A stretch of DNA of 39,991 bases, taken from an uncultured Oscillospiraceae bacterium (GTDB lineage Bacteria; Bacillota; Clostridia; Oscillospirales; Oscillospiraceae). The stretch covers positions 1 through 39,991 of the forward strand of contig CANRFA010000011.1 in assembly GCA_947629775.1 (NCBI GenBank). The letters run 5' to 3'. This document shows, one piece after another, positions 24,024 through 34,819 of this stretch. Position numbers and translations under genes: made by a program. Each line of letters begins with the position of its first letter. Position 1 is the stretch's first letter. Below the pieces are notes generated by a model. That model saw only the letters and a program-made list of their open reading frames with translations, ran no database searches and was not told the DNA's origin.

Positions 24024-24060
24024 GGAAAAAGACGGCGCTCCCGGGGGAACGCCGTCTTCT
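24024..24060 (-). terminator. Intrinsic terminator of the acidic protein gene
   Basis: AAGACGGCG (24029-24037) pairs with CGCCGTCTT (24050-24058); the minus strand then runs TTTTT. It lies 15 bp past the stop. Confidence 0.88.
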
Positions 24061-24072
24061 GTCAGAACCGGA

Positions 24073-24648
24073 TTACTCTTCGGTCGGCTTCTTCTCCTCT
24101 TCCTCCGCGGGAGCGGCCTCGGGCTCAGACTCCTCGGCGGGAGCGGCGGCCTCCTCCACGGGCGCTTCGGCGGGAGCGGTCTCCTCCTCGGGGACTTCGG
24201 CGGGAGCGGCCTCAACCGCGGGCTCCTCGGCGGGAGCGGCCTCGGCAAGCTCCTCCTCGAGGGTGGCGGTGACTTCGGCGGCCTCTTCAGCGGCCTCCTC
24301 CACCAGCTCCTCCACGTTCTCCAGGGCATCGGCGTTGCCGGAATCGGCCATTTCCGCCTTCAGCTCGTCGATGCGGTCGTTGTTGGCCTCGATGGCGGCC
24401 TTGGCGGCGGTGATCTTCTCGCAGGCGGCGGCGTAGGCCCCGCCGGGAGCGGCGCCCTGCTCGGCGTAGTACAGCTTGCCGAGTTCCACATAGGCCTTGC
24501 GGATGGTATCCTCCTCGCCCAGGTTGGCGGTCTTCAGCTTCGCGATCTCCGCCATGCGGCGGGACTGGACCATACCGGTCTGAGCCAGGTCGGCGGCCTT
24601 GCTGGTGATGGTGCTGGCGGTCTCTTTCAGGGTATCAAGAAATCCCAT
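24073..24648 (-). CDS. Coiled-coil protein with acidic Ala/Glu/Pro repeat tail, unknown function
   Basis: A 191-residue soluble protein. The N-terminal part (1-110) is helical: MGFLDTLKETASTITSKAAD, then KLKTANLGEEDTIRKAYVEL, GKLYYAE, and ITAAKAAIEANNDRIDELKA. This pattern resembles the small proteins in gut clostridia that carry a zinc ribbon at the C-terminus, but here no Cys pair follows. Instead residues of about 115-191 form an extremely acidic tail of irregular EEAAPAEE and VPEEETAPAE units, ending EEEEKKPTEE. There is no signal peptide. The gene has AGGAGG before its ATG, a sigma-A promoter and a terminator, so it is a stand-alone unit. The function is not known; the tail could be a disordered polyanion. 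Confidence 0.75.
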   Translation of the reverse strand: MGFLDTLKETASTITSKAADLAQTGMVQSRRMAEIAKLKTANLGEEDTIRKAYVELGKLYYAEQGAAPGGAYAAACEKITAAKAAIEANNDRIDELKAEMADSGNADALENVEELVEEAAEEAAEVTATLEEELAEAAPAEEPAVEAAPAEVPEEETAPAEAPVEEAAAPAEESEPEAAPAEEEEKKPTEE

Positions 24649-24693
24649 TGTTGGTGTTACCTCCTGTTGTTGTAGTGGCGTGCCGTGTGCTCT

Positions 24694-24722
24694 ATTTTAG
24701 CCCATTTGAGGGCGGCGTGCAA
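24694..24722 (-). promoter_or_regulatory. Sigma-A promoter of the acidic protein gene
   Basis: TTGCAC (24722-24717), 17-bp spacer, TAAAAT (24699-24694), about 45 bp before the ATG at 24648. Confidence 0.8.
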
Positions 24723-24875
24723 GAGGGAGGCACGTTTTTTAATGCCATTTTTACCAGGGCCTCCGGCCGGTCCCGGAAGGGACAGCGCCGGCGGGTTCCA
24801 TTGGGAATCCTGCACAGAAAGCCGGCCCCTCCGGGCCTCCGGGACGACGGGGAGGGGGAACTTTGCCCTTCGCCC

Positions 24876-24904
24876 TTGACAGGATTCCTTCCGGTGGATA
24901 AACT
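24876..24904 (+). promoter_or_regulatory. Sigma-A promoter of lysA
   Basis: TTGACA (24876-24881), 17-bp spacer, TAAACT (24899-24904), about 60 bp before the GTG. Between this and the divergent promoter at 24722 nothing else is apparent. Confidence 0.82.
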
Positions 24905-24965
24905 GAGGCGGAACATGCGCATGGAAGTCCCATGCCGGACAGATCAGAAAAAGGAGCGGACCGCC

Positions 24966-26225
24966 GTGAAGAAGCCGTTTGTTACCCTGGAACAGCTCCA
25001 GGAGATCGTAAAAGAATACCCCACCCCCTTCCACCTCTACGACGAGAAGGGCATCCGGGAGAATGCGCGGGCGCTGAAGCGGGCCTTCGCCTGGAACCCC
25101 GGGTTCCGGGAGCACTTCGCCGTCAAGGCCACCCCCAATCCCCAGATCCTCAAGATTCTGAAGGAGGAGGGCTGCGGCGTGGATTGCTCCTCCCTCACCG
25201 AGCTGATGATGTCGGACCGCTGCGGGTTCCGGGGCCAGGAGATCATGTTCTCCTCCAACGACACCCCCGCCGAGGAGTTCGCCCTGGCCGCGAAGCTGGG
25301 CGCCACCATCAACCTCGACGACATCAGTCACATCGACTTTCTGAAGGATACCCTGGGCTACATCCCCAAGCGGATCTCCTGCCGCTACAATCCGGGCGGA
25401 ACCTTCACCCTCGGAGAGAGCAAAGAGGGCTTCCAGGTGATGGACAACCCCGGCGACGCCAAGTACGGCATCACCCGGCCCCAGATGACCGAGGCCTTCC
25501 GGAAGCTGAAGGAGCTGGGCGCCGAGGAGTTCGGCATCCACGCCTTCCTGGCCTCCAATACCATCTCCAACGAATACTACCCGGCCCTGGCCGCCATCCT
25601 CTTCCGCCTGGCGGTGGAGCTCAAGGAGGAGACCGGCGCTCACATCACCTTCATCAACCTCTCCGGCGGCGTGGGCGTTCCCTACCGCCCCGAGCAGCCG
25701 GCCAACGACATCGCGGTCATCGGGGAGGGCGTGCGCCGGGCCTACGAAGAGATCCTGGTGCCCGCCGGCATGGACGACGTGTCCCTGTGCACGGAGCTGG
25801 GCCGCTTCATGCTCGCTCCCTACGGCCACCTGGTCACCCGGGTGCTGCACGAGAAGAAGATCTACAAGGACTACATCGGCGTGGACGCCTGCGCCGCCAA
25901 CCTCATGCGCCCCGCCATCTACGGCGCCTATCACCACATCACGGTCATGGGCAAAGAGGACGCCCCCTGCGATCACCTCTACGACGTCACCGGCTCCCTG
26001 TGCGAGAACTGCGACAAGTTCGCCGTGGACCGCATGCTGCCGAAGATTGAGATCGGGGACCTGCTGGTCATCCACGACACCGGCGCCCACGGCCACGCCA
26101 TGGGGTATCAGTACAACGGCCGGCTGCGCTCCGCGGAGGTGCTGCTCCAGGAGGACGGCTCCACCCGCCTGATCCGCCGGGCCGAGACCCCGGAGGACTA
26201 CTTCGCCACCGCCATCTGGGACTGA
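24966..26225 (+). CDS. lysA: Diaminopimelate decarboxylase
   Basis: PLP enzyme of fold type III that decarboxylates meso-diaminopimelate to lysine. There are 419 residues from the GTG at 24966, which has AAAGGAG 9 bases upstream; the frame is open further up but lacks a site. The PLP lysine is Lys54 in HFAVKATPNPQ, the phosphate-binding glycine loop is SGGVGVPY (233-240), and TELGRFM follows. The active-site Cys motif is CENCD (346-350) rather than the usual CESGD. The Tyr-bearing C-terminal DTGAHGHAMGYQYNG closes the site. All this fits LysA or its close DABA-decarboxylase relatives. The single gene has its own promoter and terminator. Because diaminopimelate and ornithine/arginine decarboxylases share this fold, the substrate is assigned by motif similarity. 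Confidence 0.9.
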   Translation: MKKPFVTLEQLQEIVKEYPTPFHLYDEKGIRENARALKRAFAWNPGFREHFAVKATPNPQILKILKEEGCGVDCSSLTELMMSDRCGFRGQEIMFSSNDTPAEEFALAAKLGATINLDDISHIDFLKDTLGYIPKRISCRYNPGGTFTLGESKEGFQVMDNPGDAKYGITRPQMTEAFRKLKELGAEEFGIHAFLASNTISNEYYPALAAILFRLAVELKEETGAHITFINLSGGVGVPYRPEQPANDIAVIGEGVRRAYEEILVPAGMDDVSLCTELGRFMLAPYGHLVTRVLHEKKIYKDYIGVDACAANLMRPAIYGAYHHITVMGKEDAPCDHLYDVTGSLCENCDKFAVDRMLPKIEIGDLLVIHDTGAHGHAMGYQYNGRLRSAEVLLQEDGSTRLIRRAETPEDYFATAIWD

Positions 26226-26247
26226 GATTCCCGTTTTCTGCTCATAC

Positions 26248-26277
26248 AGGGCCTCTCCTTCGGGGGAGGCCCTTTTT
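26248..26277 (+). terminator. Intrinsic terminator of lysA
   Basis: An 11-bp stem (26248-26258 with 26263-26273, one G-T pair), TTCG tetraloop, followed by TTTTT. Confidence 0.92.
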
Positions 26278-26297
26278 CCGCGTCCGGACAGAAGGAA

Positions 26298-26322
26298 AGG
26301 GCGCCCCGAACCGGGGCGCCCT
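26298..26322 (-). terminator. Terminator of secA
   Basis: A perfect 11-bp GC-rich stem (26298-26308 with 26312-26322) with a 3-base loop; TTTCCTT follows on the minus strand. It lies 18 bp past the secA stop. Confidence 0.82.
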
Positions 26323-26339
26323 GAACATGACAGAGGAAA

Positions 26340-29093
<2,754 letters not shown>

Positions 29094-29144
29094 ATCGTAA
29101 ACACCTCATCGGTTCAGTATGGGACCGGGTAATCAGACCAGCTC

Positions 29145-29153
29145 AGTATAGCA
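29145..29153 (-). promoter_or_regulatory. Extended -10 promoter of secA
   Basis: TGC followed by TATACT on the minus strand (29153-29145). The -35 region is only T-rich, so recognition probably relies on the TGn extension. The gap 29094-29399 holds this promoter and the terminator at 29366-29388. Confidence 0.65.
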
Positions 29154-29365
29154 CACTCCCGGCCGGGAAAAAAGAAGAAATTGTGAATTCTGTCCCGGCG
29201 GGCGGCAGGATGGGGAGCGAACAGGGGTTTGAAGGCGCGGCGGAAGGGGACTGCGGGAGAGCTCACAGGCCCGGATGGGGAAGGCCCGGGCCTCCGGTTC
29301 CGGCGGAAGATCAGACACGGGAGAGCGGGAGGCCTCTGCCCCCCGGGGAGCCCGGACGCAGGAAA

Positions 29366-29388
29366 GCCGGGGGCCTCGGGCCCCCGGC
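29366..29388 (-). terminator. Hairpin after the enzyme I N-half gene
   Basis: A perfect 10-bp stem GCCGGGGGCC/GGCCCCCGGC (29366-29375 with 29379-29388), 3-base loop, followed by CTTTCC on the minus strand. It lies 11 bp past the stop codon. Confidence 0.72.
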
Positions 29389-29399
29389 ACGGGAACGGT

Positions 29400-30170
29400 T
29401 CAGATGGGATCCGCGTCCTTCACGACGCTGACCGGCCTGCCGCCGGCTTCGTAGCGCAGGCGCAGGGTTTCCGCCAGAGCGGGGTTGGGGTCCAGGTAGA
29501 GCCTGCCGTCAAAGCCGTCCATGAGCGCGAGGCGCCCGTCGCAGGAGGGGGTCAGATTCACCATCGCCATGGCGGGAATGTGGTAGGCCTCCAGAAGGAT
29601 GGCGGAGTGGCTGTCCACGCTGCCCTTGCGGGAGATGAACCCCAGCAGTTTGCGGCGGTTGAGAGCCATCACCTCGCTGGGGAGAATCTCGTCGGCGACC
29701 AGAATGGCCGGCTCTCCCCGGAAGGGATCGCAGGGAGGGGCGCCCAGCAGGAAGGACAGCATCTGCCGGGTGATGTCCCGCATGTCGGCGGCTCGGGCCT
29801 GCATGTAGGGATCCTCCATGCCGCGGAAGGTGGCGACCAGGTTGCGGCCGGCGGCTCGCACGGCGTACTCCGCGGTGGCCCCCTGTTCCCGCAGCGCGGT
29901 CTCGATCTGCTCGGCCAGGCCCTCGTCTTCCAGCAGAAGGCGGTGCATGGCGAAGATATTGGCGGACTCTTCCCCCAGGTCCAGGCGGGCGCGCTCGTAA
30001 AACTCGGTCAGAACGGCGTCCGTCTTGGTTCTCGCCTGCCGGACCCGCCGGAGTTCCTCCTCCGCGCCCACGCGGGAGAAGCGGTTCAGCTCCGCTTTTG
30101 GCCGGTTAAGAAAGCAGAGCCGCCCGTAGGCGATCTGCCCCTGAATGGATCTTCCGGTAAACGCTTCCAC
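29400..30170 (-). CDS. Stand-alone N-terminal half of PTS enzyme I (no PEP-binding domain)
   Basis: A 256-residue protein colinear, without gaps, with residues 1 to about 255 of the ptsI product at 15944-17584. Shared stretches include GATAEYAVRAAG (GATAEFAAREAG in ptsI) and ARAADMRDI (ARAADVRDI). The phosphorylatable histidine falls at the same number, His188, here in RKGSVDSHSAIL. The PEP-binding TIM barrel with the catalytic Cys is wholly absent; the chain ends VVKDADPI and a hairpin follows. GTG 30170 is chosen because it aligns MEAFTG with MEIVSG of ptsI; a GTG three codons upstream is possible. It has its own good promoter and keeps a clean frame, so it looks functional rather than decayed. 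It could receive or hold phosphate from another carrier, or bind HPr without PEP. The role is unknown. Confidence 0.85.
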   Translation of the reverse strand: MEAFTGRSIQGQIAYGRLCFLNRPKAELNRFSRVGAEEELRRVRQARTKTDAVLTEFYERARLDLGEESANIFAMHRLLLEDEGLAEQIETALREQGATAEYAVRAAGRNLVATFRGMEDPYMQARAADMRDITRQMLSFLLGAPPCDPFRGEPAILVADEILPSEVMALNRRKLLGFISRKGSVDSHSAILLEAYHIPAMAMVNLTPSCDGRLALMDGFDGRLYLDPNPALAETLRLRYEAGGRPVSVVKDADPI

Positions 30171-30202
30171 GTTTCTCACCCCCAGAACACGCAGTTCAAA
30201 TC

Positions 30203-30231
30203 ATTATACAGGGGTCTATCGATATTGTAAA
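30203..30231 (-). promoter_or_regulatory. Sigma-A promoter of the enzyme I N-half gene
   Basis: TTTACA (30231-30226), 17-bp spacer, TATAAT (30208-30203), about 33 bp before the GTG. The surrounding stretch is unusually AT-rich for this window. Confidence 0.85.
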
Positions 30232-30338
30232 TACAACCTCAAACGAAATTCATACAAATGTTCGCAGCTGGAAGAGCGGTTTTTGCAGCTTTTTGTGCCT
30301 CCCCTTTCCGCCCGGGGAGACCCGGCCGGCGCTTTTGC

Positions 30339-30367
30339 TTTACTTCCCCCGGCGGCGGTGCTATAAT
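30339..30367 (+). promoter_or_regulatory. Sigma-A promoter of the aminotransferase gene
   Basis: TTTACT (30339-30344), 17-bp spacer ending TGC, TATAAT (30362-30367). Both an extended and a perfect -10. Confidence 0.85.
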
Positions 30368-30427
30368 ACGGGACACAGAACCGCTGACAGGAGAAATCTT
30401 CCTGATTCGGAAAACGGAGGTATGATC

Positions 30428-31609
30428 ATGGTTTCGGAACGTATGAAAGGTCTGGGGAACGCCCGCTCGGTCATCCGGGAGCTGTTCGAGTACGGCAAGC
30501 GGCGCGCCGCCGTGGTGGGCGCGGAGAACATCTTCGACTTCTCCCTGGGCAACCCCAGCGTGCCCGCTCCGGCGAAGGTGAACGAGGAGGCCATCCGCAT
30601 TCTGCGCGAGCAGCCGGACGCGATCCACTGCTACACCAGCGCCCAGGGCGACGCGGTCGTCCGCCAGCGGTTCGCTGACTCCCTGAACCGCCGCTTCGGC
30701 GCGTCCTATACTCCGGATCAGTTTTATGTTTCGGTGGGCGCCGCCGCCTCTCTGTGCTGCGTCTTCAACGGCCTGACCTGCCCCGGAGACGAGTACGTGG
30801 TCTTCGCCCCCTACTTCCCGGAATACAAGGTCTTCATCGAGGGCGCCGGCGGGAAGATGGTGCTCATTCCCCCGGAGATCGAGGGTTTCCAGATCGACTT
30901 TGACGCCTTTGAGAAGTCCCTCACCCCCCAGACCAAGGGCGTGGTGGTGAATTCCCCCAACAACCCCTCCGGCGTGGTGTACTCCCGGAAGACTCTGGAG
31001 ACCCTGGCGGACATCCTGCGTACGAAGAGCGAGGAGTTCGGACACGCCATCTATCTGATTACGGACGAGCCCTACCGGGAGATCGTCTTCGCCGGTTTCG
31101 AGGTGCCCTGGATCCCCCATATCTACCGGGATACCATCGTCTGTTACTCCTTCTCCAAGTCTCTGTCCCTTCCCGGCGAGCGCATCGGCTACATCCTGGT
31201 GCCCGGCGACATCACGGACTCCGCGGACGTCTACGCCGCCGTGGCGGGAGCCGGCCGCTCCCTGGGCTATGTGAACGCCCCCAGCCTCTTCCAGCAGGTC
31301 ACCTCCCTCTGCTGCGACATCACCGCGGATATCAAGGTGTACGAGCGCAACTGCCGGCTGCTGGTGGACTCCCTGCGGGAGATGGGCTACACCTGCGTGG
31401 AGCCCGGCGGCGCCTTCTACCTTTTCCCCCGTTCCCTGGAGCCGGACGACATGGCCTTCAGCGAGCGGGCCAAGCAGTTCGATCTGCTGCTGGTGCCCGG
31501 CGGCGGCTTCGGCGCCCCCGGCCACTTCCGGATCGCGTACTGCGTGCAGACGGAAACCATCGAGAAGTCCCTGCCCCGCTTCCGGGCCCTGGCGGAGAGC
31601 TACCGCTGA
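30428..31609 (+). CDS. Class I/II pyridoxal phosphate aminotransferase (aspartate aminotransferase-like)
   Basis: A 393-residue fold type I aminotransferase. The PLP lysine is Lys244 in YSFSKSLSLPGERIGY. The cofactor-contacting NSPNNPSG is at 175-182 and the Asp that pairs with the pyridine nitrogen is Asp213 in ITDEPYRE. GAAASLC (104-110) occupies the phosphate-binding loop. The C-terminal substrate Arg is probably in GHFRIAYCV. This matches the aspartate/aromatic/alanine aminotransferase superfamily and its clostridial branch annotated as PLP-dependent aminotransferase; the amino donor cannot be fixed. I chose the ATG at 30428, with GGAGGT 6 bases upstream, over the ATG at 30422, which touches that site. 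It lies 95 bases before pgi, and the two may be co-transcribed. Confidence 0.92.
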   Translation: MVSERMKGLGNARSVIRELFEYGKRRAAVVGAENIFDFSLGNPSVPAPAKVNEEAIRILREQPDAIHCYTSAQGDAVVRQRFADSLNRRFGASYTPDQFYVSVGAAASLCCVFNGLTCPGDEYVVFAPYFPEYKVFIEGAGGKMVLIPPEIEGFQIDFDAFEKSLTPQTKGVVVNSPNNPSGVVYSRKTLETLADILRTKSEEFGHAIYLITDEPYREIVFAGFEVPWIPHIYRDTIVCYSFSKSLSLPGERIGYILVPGDITDSADVYAAVAGAGRSLGYVNAPSLFQQVTSLCCDITADIKVYERNCRLLVDSLREMGYTCVEPGGAFYLFPRSLEPDDMAFSERAKQFDLLLVPGGGFGAPGHFRIAYCVQTETIEKSLPRFRALAESYR

Positions 31610-31704
31610 GCCCCTCCGGCGGAGAACCATTCTGTTAGAACCGGGAGGAGCCTTTCGGCAGACGGGTTCCTCCTGTGCATGATACTTAAGGAGGATAATG
31701 TGTT

Positions 31705-33030
31705 ATGATCAAGGTTGATCTGTCCAAGCTCGCCGGCTTCATTCCCGACGACTATGTGGCCGCCCGCCAGGAGAAGCTGGCCCAGGCGGCGGAAATGCTG
31801 GCGAAGCACAACGGCCCCGGCGGCGACTACACCGGCTGGGTGGCCCTGCCCAGGGATTACGACAGGGAAGAGTTCGCCCGCATCCAGGCGGCCGCGGAAA
31901 AGATCAGAAAGCAGTCCCAGGTTCTGGTGGTGATCGGCATCGGCGGGTCCTATCTGGGCGCCCGGGCCGTGGTGGAGCTTCTGACCTCCCCCAACTACAA
32001 CCTGCTGAAGAAGGATACCCCGGACATCTACTTTGCCGGCAACGGCCTCTCCACGGACGCCCTCCAGGAGCTGCTGGAGATCATCGGCGACCGGGACTTC
32101 TCCGTGAACGTCATTTCCAAGTCCGGCACCACCACGGAGCCCGCGGTGGCCTTCCGGATCTTCAAGGGCCTTCTGGAGAAGAAGTACGGCAAGGAAGGGG
32201 CCCGGGAGCGCATCTACGCCACCACGGATAAGGCCCGCGGGGCCCTCAAGGGTCTGGCCGACGCGGAGGGCTACGAGGAGTTCGTGGTTCCCGACGACGT
32301 GGGTGGCCGCTACTCCGTGCTCACCGCCGTAGGTCTGCTGCCCATCGCCTGCGCCGGCATCGACATCGTAAAGCTGATGGCCGGCGCCCGCCAGGCCATG
32401 GACGAGCTGTCCGCCGGCGGTCCGGAGAACCCCGCCTGGCAGTATGCCGCCGCCCGCCACGCCGTATACCAGAGCGGCAAGAAGGTGGAGCTGCTGGCCT
32501 GCTACGAGCCCAGGTTCCGCTTCTTCGCCGAGTGGTGGAAGCAGCTCTACGGCGAGAGCGAGGGCAAGGACGGCAAGGGTCTGTTCCCCGCCAGCGTGGA
32601 GTATAACGCGGACCTGCACTCCATGGGCCAGTACATCCAGGAGGGCGAGCGCATGCTGCTGGAGACCGTGGTCAGCTTCGCCCCGAAGAACGAGTACATC
32701 ATCCCGGACGACGCCGCCAACGCGGACGGACTGAACTTCCTGTCCGGCAAGCCGCTGTCCTTCGTGGCGGAGAAGGCCATGCGGGGCGTGATCCTGGCCC
32801 ATGTGGACGGCGGCGTGCCCAACGTTCTGCTCCAGCTGCCTCCTATCTCCGAGACCAGCGTGGGCTACCTGATCTACTTCTTCGAGTATGTCTGCGGCCT
32901 GTCCGGCTACCTGCTGGAGGTCAACCCCTTCAACCAGCCCGGCGTGGAGGCCTATAAGAAGAACATGTTCGCCCTGCTGGGCAAGCCCGGCTACGAGGAC
33001 ATGAAGGCCGCCCTGGAGGCCCGCCTGTAA
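31705..33030 (+). CDS. pgi: Glucose-6-phosphate isomerase
   Basis: Interconverts glucose 6-phosphate and fructose 6-phosphate in glycolysis and gluconeogenesis. Its 441 residues are the short form typical of Firmicutes (E. coli has 549). Two SIS sugar-isomerase halves are present: [14 protein letters not shown] (about 74-87) and [14 protein letters not shown] (about 135-148), with the sugar-phosphate Ser/Thr loop. The later [20 protein letters not shown] carries the catalytic Glu/His surroundings and the end is [19 protein letters not shown] lies 10 bases before the ATG. It follows the aminotransferase gene in the same direction. Two hairpins lie downstream. The call is secure. Confidence 0.98.
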   Translation: MIKVDLSKLAGFIPDDYVAARQEKLAQAAEMLAKHNGPGGDYTGWVALPRDYDREEFARIQAAAEKIRKQSQVLVVIGIGGSYLGARAVVELLTSPNYNLLKKDTPDIYFAGNGLSTDALQELLEIIGDRDFSVNVISKSGTTTEPAVAFRIFKGLLEKKYGKEGARERIYATTDKARGALKGLADAEGYEEFVVPDDVGGRYSVLTAVGLLPIACAGIDIVKLMAGARQAMDELSAGGPENPAWQYAAARHAVYQSGKKVELLACYEPRFRFFAEWWKQLYGESEGKDGKGLFPASVEYNADLHSMGQYIQEGERMLLETVVSFAPKNEYIIPDDAANADGLNFLSGKPLSFVAEKAMRGVILAHVDGGVPNVLLQLPPISETSVGYLIYFFEYVCGLSGYLLEVNPFNQPGVEAYKKNMFALLGKPGYEDMKAALEARL

Positions 33031-33050
33031 GCGCATCTTCCCGCGTTGCC

Positions 33051-33074
33051 TCCGGAGAGCGGGTTCTCTCCGGA
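33051..33074 (+). terminator. Hairpin just after pgi
   Basis: TCCGGAGAG (33051-33059) pairs with CTCTCCGGA (33066-33074), 6-base loop. No T tract. Confidence 0.55.
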
Positions 33075-33093
33075 AGGTGTCCATCCGATGAAA

Positions 33094-33151
33094 AAGACCG
33101 GTCCGTCCCTTCCCCGCACGTCGGGGGAGGAGCGGACCGGTTTCGGTCTTT
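33094..33151. terminator. Larger composite hairpin between pgi and the fumarase genes
   Basis: ACCGGTCCG (33097-33105) pairs with CGGACCGGT (33133-33141), with an inner TCCCC/GGGGA stem. An alternative AAAGACCG/CGGTCTTT pairing (33094-33151) has AAAAA on the left, giving TTTTT on the minus strand. It can stop both convergent transcripts. Confidence 0.75.
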
Positions 33152-33206
33152 CGGGGGAGATCCGGGACAGAGAGCCCGGAAGCCGCAAAGAGATGCGGGC
33201 GGCCTC

Positions 33207-33764
33207 TCAGGCCCGGGCGGCCAGGTAGGCGGCGGGGCCGCTCTCGTAGAGGTCTCCGCCGTGGGCGTCCAGGATCACGGTGAGGGGGAAATCCTTCACC
33301 TGCAGACGGCGCACCGCCTCGCAGCCCAGGTCCTCCCAGCAGATGATCTCCAGTTCCTCCACGCTGGCGGCCATGAGGGCCCCGGCGCCGCCCAGCGCGG
33401 CCAGGTAGACGGCGCCGTTGCGGACCACGGCCTCCTTCACGGCCTGGTTGCGGGCCCCCTTTCCGATCATGATCGCCTGGCCCAGATCCAGCAGGCGGGG
33501 GGAGTAGGCGTCCATGCGTCCGCTGGTGGTGGGGCCGGCGGACCCGATCACCTCGCCGGGCCGTTCCGGGGTGGGGCCCACGTAGTAGAGAGCGGAGCCC
33601 TCTACGGGGAAAGGAAGAGGTTTTCCGGCGTCCAGCAGTTCCATCATGCGCTTGTGGGCGGCGTCCCGGGCGGTATAGACCGTGCCGGAGAGCAGCACGG
33701 TGTCCCCGGCTTGCAGGGGAGCCAGATCCTCGGCGGTTACAGGGGTTGTCAGCTTGTACTGCAT
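33207..33764 (-). CDS. Class I fumarate hydratase (or L-tartrate dehydratase), beta subunit
   Basis: A 185-residue subunit equal to the C-terminal part of class I fumarases, used in two-subunit [4Fe-4S] hydro-lyases. Family motifs: LLSGTVYTARDAAHKRM (about 26-42), YYVGPTPERPGEVIGSAGPT, SGRMDAYSP, MIGKGAR, and a C-terminal WEDLGCEAVRRLQVKDFP followed by DAHGGDLY. The ATG 33764 has GGAG 9 bases upstream; a GTG immediately before it is also possible. The alpha subunit gene lies 31 bases upstream on the same strand. Fumarate, tartrate and mesaconate enzymes share this architecture, so fumarase is favoured but not proved. Confidence 0.9.
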   Translation of the reverse strand: MQYKLTTPVTAEDLAPLQAGDTVLLSGTVYTARDAAHKRMMELLDAGKPLPFPVEGSALYYVGPTPERPGEVIGSAGPTTSGRMDAYSPRLLDLGQAIMIGKGARNQAVKEAVVRNGAVYLAALGGAGALMAASVEELEIICWEDLGCEAVRRLQVKDFPLTVILDAHGGDLYESGPAAYLAARA

Positions 33765-33795
33765 CACAGGTCACTCCTTGGTTGGATTCAGACAA

Positions 33796-34635
33796 TCACA
33801 GCTGCGCCGTGGCCCGGCGGGTGACGTGGCAGCTGACATTGACGGCCACCGGCAGACCGGCCACGTGGGTGGGAGCCGCCTCGATGGCGAGGCCCAGGCA
33901 GGTGGTGCGGCCGCCGAAGCCCTGGGGCCCGATGCCCAGTCCGTTGATCTCCTCCAGCAGCTCCCGCTCCAGGGCGGCGTAGAAGGGATCCGGATGGGGC
34001 TGGTCCAGGGGCCGGAGCAGGGCGTGCTTGGCGAGACCGGCCACCTTGTCGAAGGATCCCCCGATCCCGATCCCCAGTACCGTGGGCGGACAGGGATTGG
34101 GGCCGGCCAGGCGCACGGTCTCCACCACGAAGCGCTTTACGCCCTCCACGCCGTCCGCCGGCTTCAGCATCCCCAGGCGGCTCATGTTTTCGCTCCCGAA
34201 ACCCTTGGGGGCCACCGTGATGGTGAGACCGTCTCCGGGCACCAGGCGCAGCGTGATGGCGGCGGGGGTGTTGTCTTCCGTGTTCACCCGGCGCAGGGGA
34301 TCCCCTACGATGGACTTGCGCAGGTAGCCTTCTCCGTAGCCCCGGCGGACGCCCTCGTGGATGGCTTCTTCAAAACCTCCCTCGATGTGTACGTCCTGCC
34401 CCAGCTCCACGAAGACGCAGGCCATGCCGGTGTCCTGGCAGATGGGCAGGTTCTTCTCCCGGGCCAGAGAGAGGTTGTCCCGCAGCAGCCCCAGGGTCTG
34501 ACGGGCCAGGGGCCAGGGTTCCCGGTCCTGGAAGGCGGCCAGGGCGGCCGCCACGTCCGGCGGCAGTTCGGTGTTGGCCTGGACGCAGAGGCGGGCGACG
34601 GTATCGGTGATCTGCGAGGCCGAGATGGTTCTCAT
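33796..34635 (-). CDS. Class I fumarate hydratase (or L-tartrate dehydratase), alpha subunit
   Basis: A 279-residue [4Fe-4S]-binding subunit of the two-subunit hydro-lyase. The three cluster cysteines of the family are present: Cys66 in LPICQDTG, Cys182 in GPNPCPPT and Cys246 in GGRTTCLGLA. Other conserved stretches are NTEDNTPAAI and VAPKGFGSENMSRLGML. The ATG at 34635 has GGAGG 11 bases upstream. It is translated with the beta subunit, and together they would interconvert fumarate and malate. A degraded copy of its first 25 codons and its promoter region lies directly upstream (34743-34920), where the start codon is lost. Confidence 0.93.
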   Translation of the reverse strand: MRTISASQITDTVARLCVQANTELPPDVAAALAAFQDREPWPLARQTLGLLRDNLSLAREKNLPICQDTGMACVFVELGQDVHIEGGFEEAIHEGVRRGYGEGYLRKSIVGDPLRRVNTEDNTPAAITLRLVPGDGLTITVAPKGFGSENMSRLGMLKPADGVEGVKRFVVETVRLAGPNPCPPTVLGIGIGGSFDKVAGLAKHALLRPLDQPHPDPFYAALERELLEEINGLGIGPQGFGGRTTCLGLAIEAAPTHVAGLPVAVNVSCHVTRRATAQL

Positions 34636-34681
34636 GTTCGGTTTCCTCCTCGAAGCCCCCGGCGGGGCGCGGTTTTCCCCT

Positions 34682-34690
34682 ATTCTAGCA
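34682..34690 (-). promoter_or_regulatory. Extended -10 promoter of the fumarase genes
   Basis: TGC plus TAGAAT on the minus strand (34690-34682), about 45 bp before the start codon. The -35 (TAGCAT) is weak. The matching place in the upstream duplicate has lost this -10. Confidence 0.6.
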
Positions 34691-34742
34691 GAGAGGTCCG
34701 AAAAATGCTACAGGGAGCGGGAAAAAACGCCCCGGACCGGCA

Positions 34743-34819
34743 GGCGGCAGTTCAGTGTTGGCATGGATGCAGAGGCGGGCAACGGTATCGGTGATCTGCG
34801 AGGCCGAGATGATTTTCCT
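34743..34819 (-). pseudogene. Relic of the fumarase alpha N-terminus
   Basis: Encodes ISASQITDTVARLCIHANTE, almost the same as the real N-terminus (ISASQITDTVARLCVQANTE), but the start codon position reads AGG instead of ATG (34819-34817), the coding part stops after about 25 codons, and the promoter -10 is destroyed. It is not expected to be expressed. Confidence 0.85.

Noticed and set aside
24657-26096. A 479-residue minus-strand open frame opposite lysA
   Set aside because: Shadow of lysA, which has all decarboxylase motifs, a promoter and a terminator.
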